A stretch of 64,000 nucleotides of DNA, from assembly GCA_021793515.1 (NCBI GenBank), contig JAJYSP010000010.1:1-64000 (forward strand), written 5' to 3'. A model generated the notes under the pieces. It was not told the origin of the DNA and ran no database searches. It was given only the letters and a program-made list of their open reading frames with translations. This DNA comes from Actinomycetes bacterium. GTDB taxonomy: Bacteria > Actinomycetota > Acidimicrobiia > Acidimicrobiales > RAAP-2. This document shows positions 26,317 through 34,915 of this stretch, in pieces; within the stretch, counting starts at the first letter, position 1; each line of letters opens with the position of its first letter. The position numbers and the translations under genes were made by a program.

Positions 26317-26891
26317 TGGGACTGCGCGACACGCTCTTCGGGCGCACCAAACAGGTCGCACCGAAGCTCGACAACCTCTTCGCGCTGCCCACGGCGGCCC
26401 TCACCCTCGAGAGCGAGCTCGAGCTGGTCACCTCGGGCCAGGCGGGCCTCTGCTTCAAGGCCGGCAGCGGCGAGACCTCCACCGCCACCGATGAGGACAT
26501 CAAGCAGCTGCTCAACTTCGATGAGACGGCGAGTGACGTCACGTTCACCACCGACCGTTTCGGGTTCCGCTGGATCGTGATCCACGACACCGACATCTCC
26601 ACCCTGGTCACCCGGATCCACGGCGCGGACACCTCCATGGTCGAGAACGGCCTCGGCGCCCGGCTGCTCTGCGCCGTGTTCGGTTTCGTGCCCAAGACAC
26701 CGCCGGGCGACGGGCCCGTGCGACTCGTCTATCTCTTGAAGCAGGGTACCTTCTACCCCTTTGCGCCAACCGGCCCCGAACAACGCGACAACGAACTCGA
26801 ACTCCGAGTCCGATCCTTTCTCGACAAGGACCTACCCATCGAGAAGGACCTGTCTCGCTGGATGGCCCTCTGGGAGGTCCCCGTCAACTAA
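26316..26891 (+). CDS. pspAB: PspA-associated protein PspAB
   Basis: 191 residues, soluble: MGLRDTLFGRTKQVAPKLDNLFALP, then LCFKAGSGE, FTTDRFGFRWIVIHD, LCAVFGFVP, YLLKQGTFYPFAPTG, and LPIEKDLSRWMALWEVPVN. This is the conserved actinobacterial protein encoded after pspA and htpX. Its exact role in the Psp response is not known. GTG start overlaps the htpX stop by one base. An IS630 element is inserted in its stop codon: TA are target bases and the last A comes from the element. The pre-insertion stop was probably TAG. Confidence 0.88.
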   Translation: MGLRDTLFGRTKQVAPKLDNLFALPTAALTLESELELVTSGQAGLCFKAGSGETSTATDEDIKQLLNFDETASDVTFTTDRFGFRWIVIHDTDISTLVTRIHGADTSMVENGLGARLLCAVFGFVPKTPPGDGPVRLVYLLKQGTFYPFAPTGPEQRDNELELRVRSFLDKDLPIEKDLSRWMALWEVPVN

Positions 26892-26913
26892 AGATGTTTC
26901 GGTAATACCCTGA
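26891..26913 (+). repeat. IS630 left inverted repeat
   Basis: AAGATGTTTCGGTAATACCC and the next three bases match the reverse complement of 28031-28053 at 20 of 23 bases. The shared core is TTTCGGTAATAC. Confidence 0.85.
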
Positions 26914-26943
26914 TATTGGTGGTAGGCATGGGAAACTGTTCTC

Positions 26944-28022
26944 ATGACATCTTCCACTCGCTCCAAAACCTCCGTGCCGACACCGACGAGCAAGCGCGTG
27001 CGACCCCGCCGGGACTTCGAGGCCATGACCCAACGTCGACTTCGCGCGGGCACGATGTTTCAGAAGGGTTCGTCCCAAGCCGACGTCGCTCGCGAGTTGG
27101 GCGTGTCGCGTGAGACGGCCTCGCAGTGGCACGCCACGTGGCGCGAGCACGGCGTCGACGGTCTTCGGGGAGCCCAGCGCGCTGGGCGCCTGCCCCGGCT
27201 CAGCGACGAGCAGCTCGCCAAGGTTGAAAGAGCCCTCGCGAAGGGACCAACCGCGAACGGCTATCCCAGCGAACTCTGGACGCTCGCTCGAGTGGCGACG
27301 GTGATCGAGAAGGTGACCGGGGTGAGTTATTCGACGACCCAAACGTGGTCGATCCTGCGCACCCGCCTGGGCTGGAGCCGTCAGCGACCCGCGCGCCGAG
27401 CCTTAGAGGCAGACCAGGACGCCATCGCCGCCTGGGCCAAAGACCGCTGGCCCGTGGTAAAAAAAACGCCCGACGGCGCCGGGCGTGGATCGTCTTCGAA
27501 GACGAGTCGGGCTTCTCGCTCCTCCCCTCGGTGAGGGCCACCTGGGCGCCGCGGGGACAGACCCCCGTGCTCACCCACCATTTCAATTGGAAGCGACTCT
27601 CGATGGCGAGTGCGCTGGCCTTCGCCCCCGATGGGTCCGATGCATCCCTCGTCTTCTCCATGCGAGCTGGCTCGTTCAACGACGAGGCACTGATCGAGTT
27701 CCTCGGTGAGCTGCACGATCTGATGAAGAGTGAGAAGGTGACGTTGATCTGGGACGGACTCACCTCTCATCGCAGCAAGAAGATGAAGGCGTATCTGAAG
27801 ACCCAACGACATTGGCTCGTCACCGAGCGACTCCCGCCCTACGGGCACGACCTCAACCCGGTTGAACAAGTCTGGGGCAACCTGAAGAACCGCGAACTGG
27901 CCAATCTCTGTCCTGACTCCGTCGAAGAGGCGGCCGTGTTCGCCGATGACGGGCTCCTGCGTATTGGCGAGGACACCCGCCTGTGCTTCTCATTCCTCAA
28001 GCACTGCGGTCTTTCGTTATGA
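26944..28022 (+). CDS. IS630-family transposase, needs -1 frameshift
   Basis: The first frame (26944-27534) has an HTH domain: KGSSQADVARELGVSRETAS, then WREHGVDGL and YSTTQTWSILRTRLGW. The second frame (ends 28022) has the DDE core: D in WIVFEDESGFSLLPS, D in TLIWDGLTSH, and E in YGHDLNPVEQVWGNLK. They join at eight A at 27459-27466, where A-AAA-AAA allows slipping by -1. After slipping, the protein continues VKKNARRRRAWIVFEDE and is about 359 residues long. Programmed frameshifting at such runs is known in this family. All three catalytic acids are present, so it may be active. Confidence 0.9.
27459..27466 (+). promoter_or_regulatory. slippery A8 run for -1 ribosomal frameshift
   Basis: Zero-frame codons are GTA-AAA-AAA-ACG. 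Moving back one base gives AAA-AAC-GCC and opens the frame of the catalytic domain. The GC-rich sequence CGCCCGACGGCGCCGGGCG right after it can fold into a stem that would favour pausing. Confidence 0.75.
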
Positions 28023-28030
28023 CCAGAGTG

Positions 28031-28053
28031 TCAGTGTATTACCGAAAGGTCTT
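28031..28053 (-). repeat. IS630 right inverted repeat
   Basis: Partner of 26891-26913. Read on the reverse strand it begins AAGACCTTTCGGTAATACAC. Confidence 0.85.
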
Positions 28054-28100
28054 TAGTTCGCGCGACCGTTGGGGTGCACGCCAAATACTGGAGGCATCAG

Positions 28101-28427
28101 TTGGCCACCACCGACAAATTCGGAGAGCAAGCACTTTCCGCATTCACAACGCCAAACACACTCGATTTCGACATTGCTGGTCGCGAGTTGCTGGCGGGTC
28201 ACGTCGACTCCCTTTCAACGCTGGTGCCGGTCACGCCTCGGCGCAGACTCACCACGATGGCGAATATTCCGTCGGCGTTGCCATGCCAAGGCGTACACCT
28301 AGAAGCGAAGTCTGCAACTTCGGCAAACGATTTGGCGAGATCCCTCGCGCAGCACGGGTCCTTCGAACTCCTCGGTCCGGACTGCGGCCAAGGAGTCCGC
28401 TCGCTGGTTGGTCAGCGTCGTGAATAG
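28101..28427 (+). CDS. hypothetical protein, first gene of the transfer operon
   Basis: About 108 residues from a TTG with GGAGG 6 bases upstream: MATTDKFGEQALSAFTTPNT, then FDIAGRELLAGHVDSL, TPRRRLTTMANIPSALPCQG, and a C-terminus with LLGPDCGQGVRSLVGQRRE. No membrane segment and no family I recognise. Its stop overlaps the start of the NlpC/P60 gene by 20 bases, so it is part of the same operon. It lacks relaxase histidine clusters. Confidence 0.55.
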   Translation: MATTDKFGEQALSAFTTPNTLDFDIAGRELLAGHVDSLSTLVPVTPRRRLTTMANIPSALPCQGVHLEAKSATSANDLARSLAQHGSFELLGPDCGQGVRSLVGQRRE

Positions 28428-29079
28428 GTTCGTTCTTCTCATTGGCGCACCGTTCGTTGCCTTCGCGTTGGCGCTGGGGGGACTGGTCGTTCTCGTCAGT
28501 TCGGTGGGTGGGACGACGCGAGCCGCCGCCTGCGTGGTATCGAAGTTTGCGACACTGGGCGGAGCGGGCTCCGTCACGACGACCACCCCTTCGCCGGTTG
28601 CCAACGCGGACTGCGGCGCTGCGGCGCTCGTGACCCTGCCCAGTTCACCGGTCGCAAATAACGGCCTACCCACGAATTACGTCATTCCCGCCGGTGCCAC
28701 GACTGTTGAGACGGTGGTGATTACCTACGCCCTCGCACAACTCGGCAAGCCCTACCGCTGGGGTGGCACGGGCCCCGCCGCGTATGACTGTTCGGGCCTC
28801 ACCATGATGGCCTGGGCGCAGGTCGGCGTGCGTTTGCTCCACTACACGGGGGACCAGATCCACGAAGGAATCGCCGTCTCCTCCTTCGACGACGTCTCAC
28901 CGGGCGACCTCATTCTCGTACCCGGCAGTGACGGCACCCTGGCGAACCCCGGTCACGTGGGGCTCTACCTCGGCGACGGTCTCGTGGAGTCGGCAGTCGA
29001 CGTCCAGTACGGGATCATCGTCCAGCCCTACGCGACCTTTGTGAGCGGCGGGCTGTCGGGGATTCGCCATGTCGGTTAG
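28408..29079 (+). CDS. NlpC/P60 cell-wall peptidase of the transfer system
   Basis: 223 residues with an N-terminal membrane anchor or signal (about 8-33), a Ser/Thr/Pro linker and an NlpC/P60 domain from about 100: YALAQLGKPYRWGGTGP, catalytic Cys128 in YDCSGL, His183 in NPGHVGLYLG. It cuts peptides of peptidoglycan and plays the role of VirB1, opening the wall for the transfer channel. TTG start with AAGGAG 11 bases before it. A GTG at 28420 is the alternative. Confidence 0.85.
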   Translation: MVSVVNRFVLLIGAPFVAFALALGGLVVLVSSVGGTTRAAACVVSKFATLGGAGSVTTTTPSPVANADCGAAALVTLPSSPVANNGLPTNYVIPAGATTVETVVITYALAQLGKPYRWGGTGPAAYDCSGLTMMAWAQVGVRLLHYTGDQIHEGIAVSSFDDVSPGDLILVPGSDGTLANPGHVGLYLGDGLVESAVDVQYGIIVQPYATFVSGGLSGIRHVG

Positions 29080-29127
29080 GCGAGATCAAGCGAGCAACCA
29101 AGACCAATCAACGACCCAAGGAGAGAC

Positions 29128-29439
29128 ATGATCACCCAATTCATTACGGCCAAGTTGTTAGAGGCCGACGTCAGCATTTCACCCAACTCAACCGCCATCC
29201 CGGGCATCAAGACCCTTTCCACACTCATGGGCACGGTCATGACCTTCGGTCTCGTGCTCACCTTCGGCGGGTTCGTGGGCTCGGCCATCGCCATGGCGAT
29301 TGGCCACCACAGTGGCAATCCGCAGTTCTCCAGTCGGGGCAAGTCGGGCCTGCTCTGGAGCCTCGTCGCGGCTCTCCTCATCGGTGGCGCCAACCTCTTG
29401 GTCAATACGTTCTTTCACCTCGGCTCGCACCTCAGTTGA
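29128..29439 (+). CDS. VirB2/TrbC-like small membrane protein (pilin-like)
   Basis: 103 residues: short N-terminus, two hydrophobic helices (GTVMTFGLVLTFGGFVGSAI and GLLWSLVAALLIGGANLLV) separated by a polar loop (GHHSGNPQFSSRGKS). The loop layout (SGN...GK) is as in the small DUF6112-type proteins found before TrbL in actinobacterial transfer operons. Probably the pilin-like or channel-wall subunit. AAGGAGA precedes the ATG. Confidence 0.7.
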   Translation: MITQFITAKLLEADVSISPNSTAIPGIKTLSTLMGTVMTFGLVLTFGGFVGSAIAMAIGHHSGNPQFSSRGKSGLLWSLVAALLIGGANLLVNTFFHLGSHLS

Positions 29440-30293
29440 TGGTCGGCGTTCGCGCAACGAAACGAGCGAGAGCGCTCGGTGCGACGCTGGTGGCGCTCTT
29501 TGACGTCGCGCTGGTGGTGATCGTCGTGACCACGTTCCTCGGAACGAGCGCGTCACCGAGCGTGACGCCACCCGGCGCCAGATCCCGGTCGGCGCGTGTG
29601 GCTCCGATGACGGGAAAGACGTTTACGAAGCGAACGCCCCACGTCTCCGGTCCCGCGTACCACCCACTGCGGGTCACGCCACCCGAGACCGCCGTCGAGC
29701 GCACGGTCAATGAGGCGCTGGCCCGCAACACCGAGCAACCTGGCGTCACGGCGCTCCTCGCCGCGACGCTACCCACGCCGGCGACGAGCGCGACCTTTCC
29801 CGGGATTGACGCGGCGGACTCCGAGACGGCTTCGCTCTACGCCGTCGCCTTCACGCAAGAACTACTGGACCTCAACTTTGCATCGTCCAGCAGGGGCGAA
29901 CTCGTGGCGTGGGCGAACTACAACAACGCGCCCTTCTCCCTGGGTGACCTACCCGAGGCGCTCTCGACGAAGGTGCTCGTGATCTCACTCGGTGAACGCC
30001 CCTCACCGCTGCCGACGTCCAGCCAGTGGGTGGCATTCGCGAGGGCGCGGACCCGGTGGCGTGTGAGCGGGCTCGTCGTGTCGGTCAACCCCGCCTGGAC
30101 CCAGGCCCTCAGCGCGGGCTGGGTGCCGGTCGACCCGCTGATGGCGATCTACGACGTCTCGGGGACGCTCACGGTCATGACCCCGGGCCGCGCGCCGGTC
30201 CTTGAGTCCATCGCCTTCGCGCTCACGCTGGGTGGGGCGTCCCTTCACCCCGGCTACGGCGCCGTGGCGCTCGACTACTGGACGGTGAACTAG
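29439..30293 (+). CDS. transfer-operon protein with one membrane helix
   Basis: 284 residues: basic N-terminus, one membrane helix (LVALFDVALVVIVVTTFLG), a proline/serine stretch, then a large extracytoplasmic domain with mixed strands and helices (ETASLYAVAFTQELLDLNF, LVAWANYNNAPFSLGDLP). The topology and place in the operon match VirB8/TcpC-type assembly factors, but no family motif is convincing. The ATG overlaps the previous stop (TGATG). Confidence 0.65.
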   Translation: MVGVRATKRARALGATLVALFDVALVVIVVTTFLGTSASPSVTPPGARSRSARVAPMTGKTFTKRTPHVSGPAYHPLRVTPPETAVERTVNEALARNTEQPGVTALLAATLPTPATSATFPGIDAADSETASLYAVAFTQELLDLNFASSSRGELVAWANYNNAPFSLGDLPEALSTKVLVISLGERPSPLPTSSQWVAFARARTRWRVSGLVVSVNPAWTQALSAGWVPVDPLMAIYDVSGTLTVMTPGRAPVLESIAFALTLGGASLHPGYGAVALDYWTVN

Positions 30294-31799
30294 ATGTCGT
30301 GTTCCGGCCTCCAGGTCATGGACCCGGTCTGCGCGGTCGTCGGGTCGATTGGCAAACTGGGCTCGTCGGTCACTAACTCGGTGTTCGCGAGTATGGCGAC
30401 AGCCTTTGGTAATACCGCGGACTCCGCGATCAATTGGCTGTGGTCCCAGATGTCCTCGGCGACGGCGATCTCGCTGGGCGGGCCCACCTTCGAGCTCGAC
30501 CTCGGGATCGTGAGTGCGATCGCGGCGGTCGTCTGCGTCGGTCTCTTCGTTGGTCAACTCGCAATCTCGGCGTTGCGCCACGACGGGTCCGGGATCGGAC
30601 GGGCGCTTCGCGGACTGGTGATTGCCACGGTGGGCGTCGCGATCACGCTCGCGAGTCTTGACGTGTTGCTCGCGGCGGTCGATCAACTCTGTGCGGGCGT
30701 CGTGCGCGTGGCGACCGGCGACTCGATCGCGACACTCGGGTCCAAGATCATCGATCCCGCACTGTTCACCGGACTGGTGGCCGGTCCCGCGGCGATTCTC
30801 ATCTTGTCGTTGCTCGCGATTCTCGCGGTGGCGGTCGTCTGGTTCGCCCTGGTGATTCGAAAGATGCTCATCATCATCACCGCGATTTTCGCGCCGCTCG
30901 CCTTCGTCGGGGGCGTCGCGGACCTGTCGCGGGGTTGGGTGCGTAAGTGGCTCGAAGCCATGGCGGCCCTGGTGTTCGCCAAGCTCATTCTCATCATCAT
31001 CTTCGTCATCGGGCTCGGGGTGTTGGGGGGCATGGGAACGAGCTCGAGCGCGGGCGGGATGTCCGGGATAACGAGTGACATCACGGGGCTACTCATCCTG
31101 CTGGTCGCGGGACTGTCGCCGTGGATGGCGCTCAAACTCGTGCACTTCACCGGTGAGCACATGGCGAACCTCGCCGGCTCGGCCGCCCACGCCACCTCGG
31201 GCGCCGCCACGGTCATTGGCGCTCCCCAGAAAGTCGCGTCGATGAAGTGGGCGGCCCAGAGCCTCGGTGGTGCCCCGCACCGCATCGCCGCCCCGATGGG
31301 CGTGGGCGCGCCACTCGGTGCGACGTCAGAAGCATCGACCGGACCGAGTGGCGCCACGGGCGCTGGGCCGGGTGCCACCGATGCGCCTGGCGCCGGCGCC
31401 GGCATCGTCTCGGGAGCGGCGCTCGTGGCGGGTGCGGCGACGCGCGCTGGACGGAGGGCCGGCGAGCCCGTCACGCGGTCCGTCGATCATCGTTCAGATG
31501 TCGCGAGTCCCGTCGTGGACGGAGCAATGTCGCCACCGTCAACGTCACCCGAAGCGAGCGGTGAGCGCCGCGCGCCACGCGCTGAGCCAGTACCGACAAC
31601 GGGAGATTCAGTGTCATCACCCGCGGCACCGAGTCACGTCGCAGCGCCGACCCGGAGCCACCCGAGCCCGTCGAGTGAGGTCGCGCCGCCACCGCGCACA
31701 TCGACGATCGAGCCAGCACCCACCAAACCATCGCTCGCCTCGTCGGTGCCGCCGCGTCGATTCACCAGTCCAGAGCCACGACCGAAGGAGATCTCGTGA
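30294..31799 (+). CDS. TrbL/VirB6-like polytopic membrane protein
   Basis: 501 residues. Seven or so hydrophobic segments lie between residues 70 and 290 (IVSAIAAVVCVGLFVGQLAI, ALRGLVIATVGVAITLASLD, LILSLLAILAVAVVWFALVI, KLILIIIFVIGLGVLGG, LLILLVAGLSPWMALKLV), with RKMLIIITAIFAPLAFVGGV as the TrbL-like core. A long Ala/Gly/Pro/Ser-rich cytoplasmic tail (about 330-501) follows, as in actinobacterial TrbL proteins. It forms the inner-membrane channel platform. It starts directly after the previous stop. Confidence 0.85.
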   Translation: MSCSGLQVMDPVCAVVGSIGKLGSSVTNSVFASMATAFGNTADSAINWLWSQMSSATAISLGGPTFELDLGIVSAIAAVVCVGLFVGQLAISALRHDGSGIGRALRGLVIATVGVAITLASLDVLLAAVDQLCAGVVRVATGDSIATLGSKIIDPALFTGLVAGPAAILILSLLAILAVAVVWFALVIRKMLIIITAIFAPLAFVGGVADLSRGWVRKWLEAMAALVFAKLILIIIFVIGLGVLGGMGTSSSAGGMSGITSDITGLLILLVAGLSPWMALKLVHFTGEHMANLAGSAAHATSGAATVIGAPQKVASMKWAAQSLGGAPHRIAAPMGVGAPLGATSEASTGPSGATGAGPGATDAPGAGAGIVSGAALVAGAATRAGRRAGEPVTRSVDHRSDVASPVVDGAMSPPSTSPEASGERRAPRAEPVPTTGDSVSSPAAPSHVAAPTRSHPSPSSEVAPPPRTSTIEPAPTKPSLASSVPPRRFTSPEPRPKEIS

Positions 31800-33241
31800 C
31801 CGCCACCAACGTCGGCCCACCGACGGTTCGATTTGCCCGGCGCTCGACGCGCGGCTTTCTGTTGGGGTTCTCGGGACTGCGCGCGAGCGCGATCGGTGCC
31901 GCCGCGGTGGTCCTCCTGATCGGACTTCTCGGCGCCGGGGGAGTGGGACTGCTGGTGACGGCGCCGATGTGGGCCGCGCTACTCGGATCAGCGTTCGTCC
32001 CGGTGAAGGGCCAAGCACTCGTCGAGTGGCTACCGACGGTCCTGCACTGGTCGCTGCGCCTGTCCACGGACCAGACCACCTATCGCGTGCGCGTGTCGCC
32101 GCCGCGACCCGCGGGCACGATGGCCCTGCCGGGTGACGCGGCACCACTGCGCTTCTATAACGACCCCGACAGTGGCGCGTGTCTGGTGCACGACCCGCAC
32201 CGCCAGACGCTCTCGGCGACCCTCGCGGTATCCCACCCCGCCTACGTGTTGTTAGCCCCCGCTTCCCAGCGCGACCGGGTGGCGACGTGGGGGCGCGTTA
32301 TCGCCTCACTCGCCCAGACCGGCACCTGTGCGCTGATTCAGGTGCTCGAGTCCACCGTGCCCGACCCCGGCACGAAGGTCGCCCAGTGGTACGAGGAGCA
32401 CGGCACGGGCGAACACGACTGGCCCAACGAGGAGTATCAAGAGCTGCTTGCCCAAACGTCGCTGGGATCTTCGACGCACCGAACGACGATCACCATCGCA
32501 CTCGACATGAAAAAGGCCGCGGCGGCGATTCGCAGCGCCGGACGGGGCGTGAAGGGAGCGGCGTCGGTGCTGCGCGTTGACATGAGCGTCTTGGAACACG
32601 GGCTGCGCGACGCTGACCTGCGACTCGAGGGCTGGTTGAGCGAGGCCCAACTCGCATCCACGATCCGCCAGGCGTATGACCCCGCGTCCGACTTCGCACA
32701 GAATGGTCCGGGCGCGACGCTTCGCTCCGCGGGCCCGGTGGCGCTCTCGGAACACTGGTCGTACCTGCGCCACGACTCGGGCTACTCGTGCGTGCTCTGG
32801 ATAAGTGACTGGCCCCGGGTGGAGGTGGCCCCGCACTTCTTGCACGCGCTCATCTTCGCGCCCGATATCCGCAAGTCCCTCTCGCTGCTGAGCCGACCCT
32901 TGGGCACAAGCGAAGCATTACGGGCACTGCGCAAGGAAAAGACCGAGGCGATCACCGACGCGCAGCACAAGGCCAAGGTCGGCCAGGTCCAAGACCTCGC
33001 CGACGTTCAGGAGTACAGCGACCTCTTGGCGCGAGAACAGGCGCTGCTGAACGGTCACGCCGACGTGGAGTTCGCGGGCTTCATCACCGTGACCGCCGAC
33101 AGCGAAGAGGGACTCACCACGGCGGTCGCGCTGATTGAACGATCGGCCGGCCAGTCGGGGTGCGACACCCGCATCCTCTACGGGCGCCAGTCCCAGGGCT
33201 TCGTTGTCGCCGCACTGCCGCTCGCCCGCGGCGTCTTCTAG
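31796..33241 (+). CDS. SCO6880-like transfer protein (PrgI/VirB3 plus VirB4 N-domain)
   Basis: 481 residues. Two membrane helices near 20-65 (a PrgI/VirB3-like part) are followed by a cytoplasmic domain resembling the N-terminal domain of VirB4 ATPases: YNDPDSGACLVHDPHRQTLSATL, VIASLAQTGTCALIQVLEST, YQELLAQTS, LRVDMSVLEHGLRDADL, GYSCVLWISDWPRVEV. There is no Walker motif. This arrangement, known as the SCO6880 family, precedes the VirB4 ATPase gene in actinobacterial elements. GTG start overlaps the previous gene. Confidence 0.85.
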   Translation: MTATNVGPPTVRFARRSTRGFLLGFSGLRASAIGAAAVVLLIGLLGAGGVGLLVTAPMWAALLGSAFVPVKGQALVEWLPTVLHWSLRLSTDQTTYRVRVSPPRPAGTMALPGDAAPLRFYNDPDSGACLVHDPHRQTLSATLAVSHPAYVLLAPASQRDRVATWGRVIASLAQTGTCALIQVLESTVPDPGTKVAQWYEEHGTGEHDWPNEEYQELLAQTSLGSSTHRTTITIALDMKKAAAAIRSAGRGVKGAASVLRVDMSVLEHGLRDADLRLEGWLSEAQLASTIRQAYDPASDFAQNGPGATLRSAGPVALSEHWSYLRHDSGYSCVLWISDWPRVEVAPHFLHALIFAPDIRKSLSLLSRPLGTSEALRALRKEKTEAITDAQHKAKVGQVQDLADVQEYSDLLAREQALLNGHADVEFAGFITVTADSEEGLTTAVALIERSAGQSGCDTRILYGRQSQGFVVAALPLARGVF

Positions 33242-33254
33242 GAAGGTGGTCTTC

Positions 33255-34913
33255 ATGTCACGTCGTAGCGACACCTCGGCGCAACAGGCCGAGATCGAAC
33301 GACTCACTGCGTTGGTGGCGACGCTGCGTGGCCCGAGCGACGAGTCAGTTCCCGTTCGAGGACCCGCGCCGGTTCCGGTGGTGCCGTCACCCGTCCAGCC
33401 CATTCTCGACGGTGGGAAATCGCTCGCCGGTGCCCTCTATAGCGCGAAGGGGACCGCGCGACGCGAGCGTCGAGCCCTCGCGCGCGCCGCGGCGACCCTA
33501 TCGGTGGCCGATCAGGTGGCGGCGCGAGCGGGAGCGAAGCGGGCTCGAGAGCTGCACCGCGACGAAGCGAGGAACGCGGCGTACCTACCCAAGCACGGCG
33601 AAGCGGGCGAGGACGCACTGCGCACCTACCGAGCCTTGAAAGTGGAGCCGCATCGCGCGACGAGTGAAGTGGTCGCGGGTGCCTACCCGTTCCTCGCCGA
33701 GAGCGGACTCGGGAGCCGGGGCATCTTGATTGGCCAGGACGCGTGGAGTGGCGCGGGCTTCGTCTATGACCCCTGGGTGCTCTACCAGTTGGGCGTGCTC
33801 ACGAACCCGAACTGCCTACTGGCTGGCGTCGTCGGTCGGGGCAAGTCCACCCTCGCCAAGTCAATCGCCACTCGCAGCATTGCCTTTGGGCGCAAGTGCT
33901 ACGTGCCCGGTGACCCCAAGGGCGAGTGGAGCACCGTCGCGCGAAGCGTCGGGGGTCAGGCGATCGAGCTCGGCGGGACGTCGGCGCGCCTCAACCCCTT
34001 GGATGAGGGTCCGAGGCCAGCGTTCCTCGCGAGCGCTGACGGCGGTCAATCGACGCTGTCCGACCAAGCCTGGGCCGACGTCGTGCGCCAGCGCCGCCGT
34101 GATCTGCTGCGATCGCTCAGCGTAGCGGCGCTCGGTCGGGCCATGGCGCCGGTCGAAGCGACCGCACTCTTCGCCGCCCTCGACGAAGCGGTCGCCACCA
34201 ATAGCGTCGCGACCCTGCCCCAAGTCGTCGCAGCCATGTTCGATCCCCCGCGCGATGTCGTTGGTTCCAGTCGCGCCCAGCTCCTCGAGGACGGACGCGA
34301 AGTCGCCCACGCGGTCAATCGGTTGGTCGCGGGGGACTTGGGAGGCCTCTTCGATGGGCCCTCCACGGTGCACTTCGACCCGGATCTGCCCATGGTGAGT
34401 CTCGACCTCAGTCGCATTTCGGGCTCGGACGCGAAGATCGCCATGGTCATGGCCTGTGCGAGTTCGTGGATGGAGAGTGCTCTCCAGGATCCCTCGGGTG
34501 GCCCGCGCTGGGTCATCTACGACGAAGCGTGGCGGGTCTTGAAGCAGCCCGCCCTGCTCGCACGCATGCAGAGTCAGTGGAAGCTCTCTCGAGCCCTCGG
34601 ACTCGCGAACCTGTTGGTGATCCACCGACTGAGTGACCTCGACGCCGTTGGTGAACGAGACTCCGAGGCGCGCAACCTCGCGCTCGGGCTGCTCGCGGAC
34701 TGTTCCACCAAGATCATCTACGCCCAGGAATCGGGCGAGGACGCGAAGACTGGCGCGGCCCTCGGTCTCTCCTCGACTGAAACCGACCAACTCGCGAGCC
34801 TGGCGCGCGGCGAGGGCCTCTGGCGCATTGGCGAACGATCCTTCGTCGTACGCCATATCTGCACGCCGAATGAATTGTCTCTGTTCGACACGAACCAGCG
34901 AATGGTCGGTTGA
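33255..34913 (+). CDS. VirB4-like conjugative ATPase
   Basis: 552 residues. The motor domain has Walker A GVVGRGKST, PGDPKGEWST, Walker B RWVIYDEAWRVL, and the following LLVIHRLSDLDAVGE and IIYAQESGED motifs. The N-terminal 150 residues are basic and helical. Energises pilus assembly and substrate transfer at the inner face of the membrane. GGAAGG lies before the ATG, which places the start here. The stop overlaps the VirD4 gene region. Confidence 0.92.
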   Translation: MSRRSDTSAQQAEIERLTALVATLRGPSDESVPVRGPAPVPVVPSPVQPILDGGKSLAGALYSAKGTARRERRALARAAATLSVADQVAARAGAKRARELHRDEARNAAYLPKHGEAGEDALRTYRALKVEPHRATSEVVAGAYPFLAESGLGSRGILIGQDAWSGAGFVYDPWVLYQLGVLTNPNCLLAGVVGRGKSTLAKSIATRSIAFGRKCYVPGDPKGEWSTVARSVGGQAIELGGTSARLNPLDEGPRPAFLASADGGQSTLSDQAWADVVRQRRRDLLRSLSVAALGRAMAPVEATALFAALDEAVATNSVATLPQVVAAMFDPPRDVVGSSRAQLLEDGREVAHAVNRLVAGDLGGLFDGPSTVHFDPDLPMVSLDLSRISGSDAKIAMVMACASSWMESALQDPSGGPRWVIYDEAWRVLKQPALLARMQSQWKLSRALGLANLLVIHRLSDLDAVGERDSEARNLALGLLADCSTKIIYAQESGEDAKTGAALGLSSTETDQLASLARGEGLWRIGERSFVVRHICTPNELSLFDTNQRMVG

Positions 34914-34915
34914 CA

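Larger units (their letters stand above)
26889..28055. mobile_element. IS630-family insertion sequence
   Basis: A complete element bounded by TA dinucleotides at 26889-26890 and 28054-28055, the target duplication expected for IS630/Tc1-type elements. Terminal inverted repeats match at 20 of 23 bases. It encodes one transposase split over two frames. It sits at the very end of pspAB and separates that gene from the conjugative-type element. Confidence 0.9.
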
